Below, piece by piece: positions 46,847 to 57,523 of a DNA stretch of 64,000 nucleotides. How positions within the stretch are numbered: position 1 is the first letter of the stretch; each line of letters starts with the position of its first letter. Below the pieces are notes generated by a model. The model ran no database searches and was not told the DNA's origin. It saw nothing but the letters and a program-made list of their open reading frames with translations. The position numbers and the translations under genes are program-made. The stretch is from NCBI RefSeq assembly GCF_002284535.1, contig NZ_NPKH01000020.1:558001-622000 (forward strand). The letters are read 5' to 3'. This stretch comes from Mesorhizobium wenxiniae (GTDB taxonomy: Bacteria; Pseudomonadota; Alphaproteobacteria; Rhizobiales; Rhizobiaceae).

Positions 46847-47393
46847 CCCGCGCGCCTCCATGGTCCGTTTGAATTTCGAGCTCACCGAACGGAACATTGG
46901 GCCGGACGCGATCGCATTTAGTGCCAAGCCGACTTAGAGCGAGGCTCGCGGAGTGTCCGAGAGGGTCAGACATTCGGGTTTCGCAGGGACGCGTCGCACC
47001 GAAATGCCCGTTGCACCAAGCCACGCGAACTCTCGCGCTGTCCACACGGCCGTACCACCCGCTTGCAATGGAACTTCCGATTTCTCGAAGATTCCAAATG
47101 GGTTCGAATCCAAAAGATGGGCTCAAATAGCGCCAGAAAATCTAACAAATCGAATAGTTAAAATAGTGATGGGCCCGGAGGACGTATTCAGTCCGCCTCG
47201 GCTTCTGGGTGTCCTCTAAGACGAGAAAGCGGAATAATGCGTCCCGGCGCGTGCCCGAATTCACGGGCTGTGTCCTCGTCTGTTCAACATCCGCAACGCG
47301 CTCAGAGCAAAATTTTTGCGTTTATGAAGCATTTAATTCCGTTTGCCTTCGATTCTCGCGGCGCGCAGGCTGTGCACCGAACGGATCTCAGCC
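46847..47393. other. 547-bp gap, no gene recognised
   Basis: No coding sequence with a recognisable family is seen on either strand. The right part is AT-richer (47130-47200 and 47300-47345) and likely holds the promoter of the next gene. Confidence 0.5.
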
Positions 47394-48047
47394 ATGCAAG
47401 ACGACATCCCAGCAGAAACCACTGAATACGCATCTCCACCGTGCTTCATGCATGAACTCTCGCCGGAATACCGCGTCGAGGCCCTGCGCTGGGACGGATG
47501 GAGCGGTGTCCCCAGATGGCGGAAAGCCGAGCGGAAACGGCCTCTCGACGGACGGCTGGCGTTGACCCAGCACGATCGGGAAGCCCGTTCCAGCCGCATC
47601 GCCAGCATGCTCGACCTGACGATCAGCGATTATAGCGGGCGAATTGTTGGCACTTACTGGCCATTCCGCGGCGAACCGGATCTTCGCAACTGGGGGACCC
47701 AGGTCGTTGAGCGAGGCGGACGCATCGCCCTGCCCGTCGTTATCCAAAAAGGTTGGCCACTCGAATACCGGATATGGACGCCGGGCGATCCGCTTGAACG
47801 CGGCGTCTGCAACATACTCGTTCCGGCGCAAGGCCCTTGCGTGCAACCCGACATCGTAATCGCGCCGGTCGTCGGTTTCGACGAGGCGCACTATCGCCTG
47901 GGCTACGGCGGCGGCTTGTTCGACCGGACGTTGGCCATCATGCGGCGCAAGCCGTTGATCATCGGCGTGGGCTACGCCCAGAGCAGGATACCGACCATTT
48001 ACCCTCAGCCCCACGACATCCCGATGGATGTGGTTCTCACGGACTGA
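47394..48047 (+). CDS. 5-Formyltetrahydrofolate cyclo-ligase family protein
   Basis: The product is 217 residues. The C-terminal motif [12 protein letters not shown], followed by IGVGYAQSR and VVLTD, is that of 5-FCL enzymes, which convert 5-formyl-THF to methenyl-THF with ATP. The N-terminus has extra residues ([20 protein letters not shown]) before the usual Arg-rich start, and the central part is diverged, so activity is uncertain. It lies 98 bp ahead of the cytochrome oxidase gene. Confidence 0.85.
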   Translation: MQDDIPAETTEYASPPCFMHELSPEYRVEALRWDGWSGVPRWRKAERKRPLDGRLALTQHDREARSSRIASMLDLTISDYSGRIVGTYWPFRGEPDLRNWGTQVVERGGRIALPVVIQKGWPLEYRIWTPGDPLERGVCNILVPAQGPCVQPDIVIAPVVGFDEAHYRLGYGGGLFDRTLAIMRRKPLIIGVGYAQSRIPTIYPQPHDIPMDVVLTD

Positions 48048-48145
48048 CGGAGTACGCAGGCAAGGCCCGGCGCAACACGACGACGGCACCGGAGACGCCA
48101 TCTCGCTCCACCACCGGGCCTGTCGCAACAGAAAGGCGGGACGCG

Positions 48146-49740
<1,595 letters not shown>

Positions 49741-49784
49741 CCTGCGTTTCGTTTGGGGAGGCGCTTGAATAGGAGTGCACTGAC

Positions 49785-50465
49785 ATGAATGAAACGGTCG
49801 ATCTTAACGCCTACGCGTCCTACGTCCTGATAGCCGTATACTACGTGATCATGCTTCGGCTATGGTTGCCGCCTCCGCCGTCGGAGAGGCGCGACGAGGC
49901 CGGCAATGACAAGGCCGTAGTTCCGGATGGAGTGTCATCCCGAGCAACCGGGCGGCAGATAGCGCCGCCCCCTCCCGGCGACAATGGCCAGCCGAGTCCG
50001 TCGACCAAAGCAGTGCAACCAGACGAACCGCTTGAGCGGATCCGCGCGGCGGACGAACATTTCGACGAAAGCGCTTTTCTTTCCGGGGCATCACAAGCCT
50101 ACGAACTCGTCGTCAATGCCTATGCCAAGGGAGATATGTCGAAGCTGAACGGCCTTCTCGACGCCGATGTGGCCGCTGCTTTCCATGACGCCATAGGCGA
50201 GCGCAGGGAGAAAGGCGAAGTTCTCTCGCTTAGTTTCGTCCGCATTCGAGAACTGGACATTGCCGACGCCTGGCTCGAGGCGGGTCTGGCGGAAATCACC
50301 GTTCGCTTCGTTAGCGAGCTGGTCACGGCGACGCACGCGGCCGACAATACAGTTATCGCCGGTGACCCCACCAGGATTGTTACCTCGACCGATTTGTGGA
50401 CATTTGCCCGCCGCGTGCCATCAAGCAATCCCAATTGGAAGATCGTCGCTACGGGTGGCCCTTGA
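49785..50465 (+). CDS. Tim44-like domain protein
   Basis: The product is 226 residues. One N-terminal membrane segment (SYVLIAVYYVIMLRLWL) is followed by a Pro-rich linker and, from about residue 95, the Tim44/MBA1-like domain (FLSGASQAYELVVNAYAKGDMSKL, then LDADVAAAFHDAI). Bacterial relatives such as TimA are inner-membrane-linked. It follows the oxidase gene by 44 bp, possibly once one operon. Confidence 0.85.
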   Translation: MNETVDLNAYASYVLIAVYYVIMLRLWLPPPPSERRDEAGNDKAVVPDGVSSRATGRQIAPPPPGDNGQPSPSTKAVQPDEPLERIRAADEHFDESAFLSGASQAYELVVNAYAKGDMSKLNGLLDADVAAAFHDAIGERREKGEVLSLSFVRIRELDIADAWLEAGLAEITVRFVSELVTATHAADNTVIAGDPTRIVTSTDLWTFARRVPSSNPNWKIVATGGP

Positions 50466-50609
50466 CCCGTCAGGTCTAACGTCGACGGGAGAAGCCGGCA
50501 CGTTGCGGGTGCGAGAGCCTGAGGCTCCCTAGCTGGCGAATTTCCCCCAAGGCATCGCTAGTGACGCAGCCGACTGCAATGGGCTGCGAAGCTTGTAGGT
50601 CTCTTCGCT

Positions 50610-50921
50610 CTACTCGAACATCAAACGAGCGGTACACCTCTTTGCAATCAGCATCCTGCGGACATCCTGCATCCGCTCCGCCTGCTGTTTGCTATAAGGC
50701 CCCATGGGGCGGGTCCTTTTGTCGCCGCAGCGAACATTGCAATACCAGTTGTTACCGATCGCATAGATTTCAACGGATGTCGGGCTCGACTCTCTGTCCA
50801 TTACCTTGTCGATGAACTTGACGGCGGCCGAATGGCCTTGCGCGGGCGTAACTAGGCGCAGACCGCTGGTGGTGTTCGGTTCCTGCTGCATTGTGGCCAT
50901 GAGGCTATTCCTTTCCATCAC
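50610..50921 (-). CDS. Hypothetical protein
   Basis: The product is 103 residues, with MATMQQEPNTTSGLRLVTPA at the N-terminus (a second Met start is at residue 8) and a basic C-terminal half (CGDKRTRPMGPYSKQQAERMQ, then VRRMLIAKRC). Two cysteines lie in WYCNVRCGDK. I recognise no family. A GGAAAGGAATAG site lies ahead of the start at residue 8. Confidence 0.6.
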   Translation of the reverse strand: MMERNSLMATMQQEPNTTSGLRLVTPAQGHSAAVKFIDKVMDRESSPTSVEIYAIGNNWYCNVRCGDKRTRPMGPYSKQQAERMQDVRRMLIAKRCTARLMFE

Positions 50922-50973
50922 CGCGACATTCGTGATTCCGCTTTCTATGCGAGTTGCTTGTCGAGAGCTCTTC

Positions 50974-52500
50974 CTACGCCGCCCTTAGGTGTTCCATAGC
51001 CAGCTCGGCCTCCAGGCTTTCGCTATCCCGGAAGATTGATGCGACAGCCAGTGTTCGCCCATTGCGCTTGAACCGGAGAAGGCAATCTCTGGTCGCAATG
51101 TCGCCCTCGATTTCGACCCCGTCCCATTGCTCGGCGTGGCCGACATAGTTGATCGAAACATCGTAATGCTGGCTCCAGAAGAAAGGCACGTCGGTATATT
51201 TCTCGCGCCGGCCAAGCATGTTGACCGCTGCAGTCTGCCCCTGTCGTTCCGCAACCACCCAATGCTCGACTCGAATGTTCTCGCCGGTGTGAGGATCCGG
51301 CCACCGGGCTATGTCGCCAGCCGCGAAGATCCCCGGCACGCTCGTTTCGAGAAACGCGTTCACGGTCACGCCGCGGTTGAGGCTCAACCCCGCGGTTTCG
51401 GCAAGCGCCGTCCGCGGACGCACGCCGATACCGGCGACGACGAAATCCGCAGGCAATGTGCCGCCGCCGTCGAGTTTCACCGTCGCGCCGTCGATTCTGC
51501 TCGCCTTGTCCTCGAGGTGAAAGACGACGCCGTTTTCCTCATGCAGGGAACGGATGAAGTCACCCATCTGGGCCCCAAGTATCCGTTCCATCGGTCGCTT
51601 GTCCGGCGCCACGACGTGAATCTCGATGTCACGGGCGCGAAGCGCCGCCGCTACCTCGAGGCCGATGAAGCTGGCGCCCAGCACGACCGCGCGGCGCGCG
51701 GTCCCGGCGCTGTCGATGATCGTCCTGCAATCGGCGAGTGTACGCAGCGTATGAACATGCGGCTGGTCAGCGCCGGGGATGGTCAGGCGAACGGGCTCGG
51801 CTCCGGTCGCCAGCAGGAGCCTGTCGAAGGGAATCCTGCTTCCGTCCACGAGCACCAGCTCACTGGAACCGACGTCGATGCCGGTTGCACTCGTCTCGAG
51901 ACGCAAATCGATCTCGTTCTTCGAATAGAAGTTTTGCGCGCGCAGCGGAATCCAGTCCTCTGAGGCTTTGCCAGCGAGGTAGTCCTTGGAAAGATTGGGG
52001 CGATCGACGGGTGGCGCTTCGTCGTCGCTGAGCATGACGATGCTGCCTTGATATCGTTCGCGGCGCAATTTCTCGGCCGCGGCAAAGCCAGCCGCGCCGC
52101 CGCCGACGATGACGATCTTATCCGGAGCCTCAGCGGGCCCTTCATCACGCTGCTTCGGTGCGATGCGCTTGAGCTTCTCGCCTAGGAATATCTTGCCTTC
52201 TCGCTGTTCCACCGACCAGCACGCGAGCGGACTGAAGGCGGGAGCGCGCACGGCTTCGCCTGTGCGCAAATCGAAGCAAGCGTGATGCCATGGACAACGG
52301 ACGGTGTCATCGACTACCAACCCATCGACCAGCGGCCCGCCGTAGTGCGTGCACGTCGCGCTGACCGCGAACACCTCGGCCCCGCGGCGCACCAGCAGCA
52401 CCTGCTCGTCGCTGCATCGACCGACGAGTTTGCTACCGTCGGGGAGATCGCCAAGCGCAATGCCTTTGACGAGATCCGGTCCGTCCTGGCTTTCAGCCAT
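50974..52500 (-). CDS. Rieske-domain FAD/NAD(P) oxidoreductase (AIF-like)
   Basis: The product is 508 residues. An N-terminal Rieske [2Fe-2S] domain has ligands C50, H52, C69 and H72 in CTHYGG and CPWHHACFD. From about residue 110 it is a pyridine-nucleotide-disulfide reductase fold (FAD motif IVGGGAAGFAAAEKLR, NAD motif VVLGASFIGLEVAAALRARD, second FAD motif GIFAAGDIARW). Such AIF-like proteins often feed electrons to dioxygenases or act on NADH; the partner is not seen. The start at 52500 has AGGAGAAGGAAA upstream; an earlier in-frame start would extend over non-homologous sequence. Confidence 0.9.
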   Translation of the reverse strand: MAESQDGPDLVKGIALGDLPDGSKLVGRCSDEQVLLVRRGAEVFAVSATCTHYGGPLVDGLVVDDTVRCPWHHACFDLRTGEAVRAPAFSPLACWSVEQREGKIFLGEKLKRIAPKQRDEGPAEAPDKIVIVGGGAAGFAAAEKLRRERYQGSIVMLSDDEAPPVDRPNLSKDYLAGKASEDWIPLRAQNFYSKNEIDLRLETSATGIDVGSSELVLVDGSRIPFDRLLLATGAEPVRLTIPGADQPHVHTLRTLADCRTIIDSAGTARRAVVLGASFIGLEVAAALRARDIEIHVVAPDKRPMERILGAQMGDFIRSLHEENGVVFHLEDKASRIDGATVKLDGGGTLPADFVVAGIGVRPRTALAETAGLSLNRGVTVNAFLETSVPGIFAAGDIARWPDPHTGENIRVEHWVVAERQGQTAAVNMLGRREKYTDVPFFWSQHYDVSINYVGHAEQWDGVEIEGDIATRDCLLRFKRNGRTLAVASIFRDSESLEAELAMEHLRAA

Positions 52501-52743
52501 TTTCCTTCTCCTTGACGATCTGATCGAACCAGCCGCTGCGACTGGAGGCACGAACTTCTGTGGTCGGCCGCTTCGGATTCTGTCCTGCCGGCACCCTCTG
52601 GCTTTTGCTCCACGCCGAACTATGTCCTCCGTGGCGGGTCGGGCCGCATTCAACCGATTGTCGAACCGTTCATGGCATCATGCAAACGAATTTAATCGGC
52701 ACTTCCGCGCAACTTTTATGCTAACTCAATATCACCGCCACGG

Positions 52744-53397
52744 TTACAGGATCGCTTGCCCTGTCTTCTTCCAATCGCGAGAAAAGCTTCGAGCCCCTTG
52801 TCGGTGAGCGGGTGCTTGGCAAGATTTCTCAGTACTCCCGGCGGAATACTGTCGACATCCGCGCCTGCCATCGCTGCTAGCTTGACGTGGAGAGGCGTGC
52901 GCATCGAGGACGCGAGGATTTTGGTCTCAAAAGATTTGTCGTTGTCATAGATTGTCCGGATTTCGCGGATCACCTCCATGCCGTCCAGACCGATATCGTC
53001 GAGCCTTCCGACGAAGGGAGAAACGTAGGTTGCGCCCGTCTTCGCGGCGAGTAGCGCCTGGTTGGCCGAGAAGCACAGGGTGATGTTGACCTTTCGACCG
53101 CGCTCACTGAGCGTCCGGCAGGCCCTGAACCCGTCCCATGTAGACGGCACCTTGACGGCCACGTTGGCGGCAATGTCGGCTAGCCGTTCTCCCTCAGATA
53201 TCATGCCGTCGAAGTTGGTCGCCGTGACTTCAGCGGACAGGACCCACAACTGTCTGGCAAATTTCTGCGATCACGTCACGGATTGGCCGGCCGGTTTTGG
53301 CGATATGCGATGGGTTGGTTGTCACCCCATCAAGTACTCCCGCCGCAGCGAGCTCTCGGATCTCCAAAATATCGGCTGTATCGACAAAGAACTTCAT
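52744..53397 (-). pseudogene. Transaldolase (TalC/F6P-aldolase type), two frameshifts
   Basis: From ATG 53395-53397 the frame gives [20 protein letters not shown] then [16 protein letters not shown] up to TVVGP, where a TGA appears; one missing base near 53238 restores [12 protein letters not shown] in the next frame. That frame runs through [11 protein letters not shown] (Schiff-base lysine in KVP), [19 protein letters not shown] to LEAFLAI. A further missing base near 52786 would restore the usual [10 protein letters not shown] end with the stop at 52744-52746. The gene is inactive as written. Confidence 0.88.
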
Positions 53398-53539
53398 TTT
53401 TCTTCTCTTCGAAAGAGAACCTGTGTCCTTGATGATTGGATGCCGTTCCGCCAGTTCGGTTCCAAAATGATGATTCGTGTTTCAGTCATCGCTGGGCGTC
53501 CTATGTCTTAGAGGTAAGTGCAGTGCCGGAGCGTAGTCG

Positions 53540-53911
53540 ATGGCTGAAAAGGTCCCCGAGGAACGAGTGAAAACGAAGCGGGCGTATGAGCGCCCGGCCG
53601 ACGACGACGGCACGCGGGTGCTTGTTGATCGCCTTTGGCCCCGCGGTCTCAAGAAGACCGATGCTGCGATCGACCGTTGGGCAAAAGAGCTCGCGCCGAG
53701 CACGGATCTGCGGAAATGGTTTGGACACGATCCGGCCCGCTGGGAAGAATTCCGCCGACGCTATTCGGAGGAGATCCGCCAACATCGCGAGGAGTTCGAC
53801 CGATTGCGCGATCTGGCGCGAAAAGGTCCGGTCACGCTTGTCTACGCAGCCCATGACGAGACCCACAACGACGCCGTAGTGCTCAGAGAGATACTGCTGG
53901 CGCGCCGGTAA
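53540..53911 (+). CDS. DUF488-family protein 1
   Basis: The product is 123 residues of the DUF488 family (YeaO-like): DDDGTRVLVDRLWPRGLKK, WAKELAPSTDLRKWFGHDPARWEEF and VTLVYAAHDETHNDAVVL. Function is unknown. A second, distinct DUF488 gene is at 60769. It is not operonic with its neighbours. Confidence 0.9.
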   Translation: MAEKVPEERVKTKRAYERPADDDGTRVLVDRLWPRGLKKTDAAIDRWAKELAPSTDLRKWFGHDPARWEEFRRRYSEEIRQHREEFDRLRDLARKGPVTLVYAAHDETHNDAVVLREILLARR

Positions 53912-54190
53912 ACCAGGCCGCATCCATGTTTCCCAGATGGGCGGTGCGTCATATCTAGTCCTTCTTGAGGCGGGCGAATGCCCCTTCATCACCAACTCGC
54001 GTGACGCAGAAGCTCGTCAGCATCCTCATTCCCAGCAATGCGGAGCACTCGTCGCGGCGTTCGCCGATCCAATCTCGCCCCGCAGTATGGTCAGGCGCTC
54101 GGCTGCAGGTTCACCGAAGCGTAGCGCGCAGCTACCTATCTGACAAACGAAGTCGATTGACATTTGAATGCAAGTTTTATGCTATGTCGG

Positions 54191-55039
54191 ATGGACATCG
54201 AACTCGCGCGCACCTTCATCGAAATCGTTTCTACCGGCAGCTTCATCCGGGCTTCGGAGCGGCTGAATGTCGCTCAAACCACCGTGAGTGCCCGAATCCG
54301 CAGCCTCGAGCAACAGCTCGGACGTGCGCTTTTCATTCGACATAAGGGTGGAGCTACGCTCACACCGGCAGGCGAGCAATTTCTTCGCCACGCTCCGATG
54401 TTCGTTCAGCTATGGCAGCGTACGCTTCATCAGGTTGCCGTGCCACCGGGTCGTCGCGCTGTTCTAACAGTCGGAAGCGAGGTCAGCCTTTGGCAACCGC
54501 TGCTCCTTGATTGGGTCCGATGGATGCGCCAGTCGCTACCGGACATCGCGCTTCGAGTGCACGTCGATGTGCCGCAGGATCTGATTAATCAAGTTGCGTC
54601 TGGAATGGTCGACGCTGCGATCATGTACGCCCCGCAGCATCGCCCAGGTCTGAAAATCGACCTGCTCACCGAAGAAAAGCTCGTGCTCGTGACGACCGAT
54701 CCCGAAGCGCGCCTTCTAGGCGGCTCCGACTATGTGTATACGGATTGGGGGCCCGACTTTGTACTTCACCACGACATGAGTTTTCCGGACGTCGCACCGG
54801 ATCTTTCTTTTGATCTCGGCCCACTTGCGCTCAGCTATCTCCTTTCAGCCGGAGGCTCCGGCTATGTCAGGATGAGTGCAGTCCAGCATCATATAGCGGA
54901 AGGCCGGCTTCACCTCGTTCCCGAGATGCCGCAGTTCTCCTATCCGGTCTACGCTGTGCACTCAGCTAATTCGGATGAAACCGTAGTAGGGCCCGCCCTG
55001 GCTGGACTGCATTCCATTTCAGAAGGCAGCACCGAATAG
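54191..55039 (+). CDS. LysR-family transcriptional regulator
   Basis: The product is 282 residues. The helix-turn-helix (MDIELARTFIEIVSTGSFIRASERLNVAQTTVSARIRSLE as a whole) is standard; only the start MDIELARTFIEIV is cited. The effector domain continues VGSEVSLWQPLLLDWVRWM. A start at 54164 would add nine unusual residues. The target is not evident: the DUF488 and CBS genes are on the same strand, and no divergent gene adjoins. Confidence 0.88.
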   Translation: MDIELARTFIEIVSTGSFIRASERLNVAQTTVSARIRSLEQQLGRALFIRHKGGATLTPAGEQFLRHAPMFVQLWQRTLHQVAVPPGRRAVLTVGSEVSLWQPLLLDWVRWMRQSLPDIALRVHVDVPQDLINQVASGMVDAAIMYAPQHRPGLKIDLLTEEKLVLVTTDPEARLLGGSDYVYTDWGPDFVLHHDMSFPDVAPDLSFDLGPLALSYLLSAGGSGYVRMSAVQHHIAEGRLHLVPEMPQFSYPVYAVHSANSDETVVGPALAGLHSISEGSTE

Positions 55040-55414
55040 GCCATTCGCCTTCCGCGTTCTCCGGTAGAGCGGCGAAAAGGACCATAGAAACCTTGTTGTT
55101 CCGTTCAGCGCAAACCCGGCGAGGTACTTCGCCAACAAACGGTTGGGCTATGCACAGGCGGGCTGGATCGAGCAATGAACGTGCACTCACGCGGCAATAA
55201 CATTCGTTGGACGTGGAACCCTATCCGGCAAACAATCGGGTGTCGGTCGCAGACAATGACATTTTTGACTTGAAAAGGGCGCTGCATGCCACTCCACACG
55301 GCTTTCAAGCCCAAGTTCCCAACGTTGATAACGCGGATTCCAGCTACGACCGCCCAACCAACGGGACGTCGGCAGGCACGGCTCGTGAGCATCCGCCTGC
55401 AACGGGAACTAACC
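55040..55414. other. 375-bp gap, no gene recognised
   Basis: Open frames exist but none is recognisable. It may contain the degraded 5' end of the following conserved segment. Confidence 0.4.
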
Positions 55415-55786
55415 AGGTGCGCGTGCCGTGGAATACCTATCACATACAGGCAGCTGCTCCGATCAATTGCAAATGTATCAGACGCCGACGCAACTCTTGT
55501 CAGGGCCGCCCTTGAAAGACTGATGGACGAGGACACGATCGCCGCCAGGCCCTTCGTGGCGGCGTTGGTTATAGGCACACAAGCAGGCGGGCGTCCGGAG
55601 CCATGGTTCTTCAGCAAGGCTCGAATGACCGGACGGCTGGCTTCGCTGTCGGATGAACTCGATGCGTTGGCATTCCACGCGAGAGAACTGCAGCGAGCGA
55701 TTTCGTATTATCGCGCCATGGCGTCGAACTCCGCGGCAGCGCTCAGCGTGCGGCGCCCGGGCGTGGGTAATGAAGGAGCAGTCGAA
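55415..55786 (+). pseudogene. Conserved-looking hypothetical segment ahead of the CBS gene
   Basis: In the same frame as the CBS gene, without a stop, lies ITYRQLLRSIANVSDADATL, then VRAALERLMDEDTIAARPFV and AALVIGTQAGGRPEPWFFS, continuing to LQRAISYYRA. I recall free-standing rhizobial proteins with this R-P-F-x-A-A-L-V and G-G-x-P-x-P-x-F-F pattern. No good start codon with a ribosome site is seen, so it is either a remnant or an N-terminal extension. Confidence 0.5.
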
Positions 55787-56485
55787 ATGCTGATGGCCAA
55801 AGATGTAATGACCCCGGACGTCATCACCGTGGCGTCCGACGCCCCTATTCACGCTGTCGCGGATATCCTCGTCACCCAAGGCATCAGCGGGGTCCCCGTT
55901 CTGGACAAGGATGTTGTGGTGGGTATCGTGACCGAAGGGGACCTCCTCCATCGCGCCGAAATCGGCACAGCTCGGCGCCCAGCGTCATGGTGGTCCAGGT
56001 TATTCAAGAACAAGGCACTGCTTGCCGCCGCGTACAGCCGCGAGCATTCCAGTCGCGTGGTGGACGTCATGACCAAGAACGTCGTGACCGTAGACGAATT
56101 CACGCCGATTGCGGACATCGCGGACTTGTTGGCGCAGCGAAGGATAAGGCGGGTGCCCGTGATACGCGGCGGGAAGCTTGTGGGGATAGTCAGTCGCGCC
56201 AACATAGTTCGCGCCCTAGCTGTAACCGCGAACCTGCCACGAAGCGCGTGCAAGGCAGATGACGAAACTATCCGCCAGCAGATTCTTTTGGCTTTGCGCG
56301 ACGAGGCGTGGCCGAGCGGCAGCACGCCCAATTTTCCGGTCAAGAACGGCGTGGTCTCCTTCTGGGGCACCGTAGAGTCCGATGCGGAACGCAACGCCCT
56401 CCGGGTCCTATGCGAAAACGTTCCAGGTGTTCAAAAAGTCGAGGATCATCGTATGATTCTGAGCTTTCGGACCTTTGCCCTATGA
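55787..56485 (+). CDS. CBS-domain pair with C-terminal BON domain
   Basis: The product is 232 residues. Two CBS motifs (MAKDVMTPDVITVASDAPIH and VVDVMTKNVVTVDEF) form an adenosine-nucleotide-sensing Bateman module; the C-terminal part (ILLALRDEAWPSGSTPNFPV then KNGVVSFWGTVESDAERNAL) is a BON domain. Such proteins are common in alphaproteobacterial stress and low-oxygen regulons. GAAGGAG (55772-55778) supports the start at 55787. Confidence 0.88.
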   Translation: MLMAKDVMTPDVITVASDAPIHAVADILVTQGISGVPVLDKDVVVGIVTEGDLLHRAEIGTARRPASWWSRLFKNKALLAAAYSREHSSRVVDVMTKNVVTVDEFTPIADIADLLAQRRIRRVPVIRGGKLVGIVSRANIVRALAVTANLPRSACKADDETIRQQILLALRDEAWPSGSTPNFPVKNGVVSFWGTVESDAERNALRVLCENVPGVQKVEDHRMILSFRTFAL

Positions 56486-56540
56486 TCGGCGCAGGTAGGA
56501 AGACACATCCTGCGTCTTGTAATGTTAAAAGGACCAGGAA

Positions 56541-57389
56541 TTGCGGTCGGATTGGCTCGCGGCCGTCGTGACGAATGCCGCAACGGCGTCCGATCTCCCA
56601 TCCGCGATTGGAAAGAAGGTGACTCAGGAAACGTCCGTCCAGCTTCATACGCCGCTACCTTCCGCTGCTGCGGCGGAGCAGCGGGCAGCAGCGACACGAA
56701 GGCTGGCAGCGCTTGGCGAACTCACCGGAGGAATGGCCCACGATTTCCGGAACTTGCTGACAGCTATCGGGTCGGGCCTCAGGCTGGCTGAAAACAACTG
56801 GGACGATCCCGCGAAACTGCGCGCGTACCTCGCAGAGACGAAGATCGCGATCGACGGAGGGATCGCGCTGACGTCTCAGCTCCTTGCATTCGCCAGGCAT
56901 CAGAGCCTGGACCCCCATGTCGGCAACGTGAACGAATATTTGCACACGTTCGAGCCTTTTCTCAGATACGGCGCCGGGCCGGACGCTCGTCTCATCCTGG
57001 ATCTCACTCCTGACCTGCCGAACTGCCTGCTGGATCCAGCCTTCTTCGACGCGGCCGTTTTAAATCTTGTGACTAACGCCAGAGACGCCATGCCGAACGG
57101 AGGCAGGATCGACATCAGCACCAGACATGTGTCTGGCTCAGAGACACCTGGCATCGACCTCACATCGAGCTACGTTCGCGTCAGGGTCAGAGATGAGGGC
57201 TGTGGAATGCCCGCCGACATCATCCGCAAAGTGTTCGATCCATTCTTTACGACGAAAGGTGATCACGGGACGGGGTTCGGGCTTCCGCAGGTGCGCGCGT
57301 TCATGGAGATGGTTGGCGGCACGATAGCGATTTCCAGCGAGCCCGAAGCGGGCACGACTGTCGATCTGCTTTTCCCATCTGTCTCGTAA
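56541..57389 (+). CDS. Soluble sensor histidine kinase
   Basis: The product is about 282 residues with no membrane segment or input domain. The phospho-acceptor is H67 in GGMAHDFRNLLTAI; the ATP-binding N box is NLVTNARDAMPNGG, the G1 box VRDEGCGMPADI and the G2 box GTGFGLPQVRAF. The short Ala-rich N-terminus precedes the HisKA helix. The start is a TTG at 56541 or further in; no in-frame ATG is available. A response regulator is not adjacent, so it may belong to a hybrid or orphan pathway. Confidence 0.85.
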   Translation: MRSDWLAAVVTNAATASDLPSAIGKKVTQETSVQLHTPLPSAAAAEQRAAATRRLAALGELTGGMAHDFRNLLTAIGSGLRLAENNWDDPAKLRAYLAETKIAIDGGIALTSQLLAFARHQSLDPHVGNVNEYLHTFEPFLRYGAGPDARLILDLTPDLPNCLLDPAFFDAAVLNLVTNARDAMPNGGRIDISTRHVSGSETPGIDLTSSYVRVRVRDEGCGMPADIIRKVFDPFFTTKGDHGTGFGLPQVRAFMEMVGGTIAISSEPEAGTTVDLLFPSVS

Positions 57390-57523
57390 ACCAGCTGTTG
57401 TCGCGACAGACCGTAGTCGGTCGACGGTGCACCGAACGGTTGGTTCGCATAGGCATTCCAGCCCCACCTCATATTCTCCACCTTCGAACAGGGCTGGCTC
57501 GTTCCTCCTCGGCCGTGTTCGAG

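Noticed and set aside
47096..47130. tRNA-like GGTTCGAATCC sequence
   Set aside because: It looks like a T-arm, but the flanking bases do not form a stem and no acceptor, D or anticodon arm fits.
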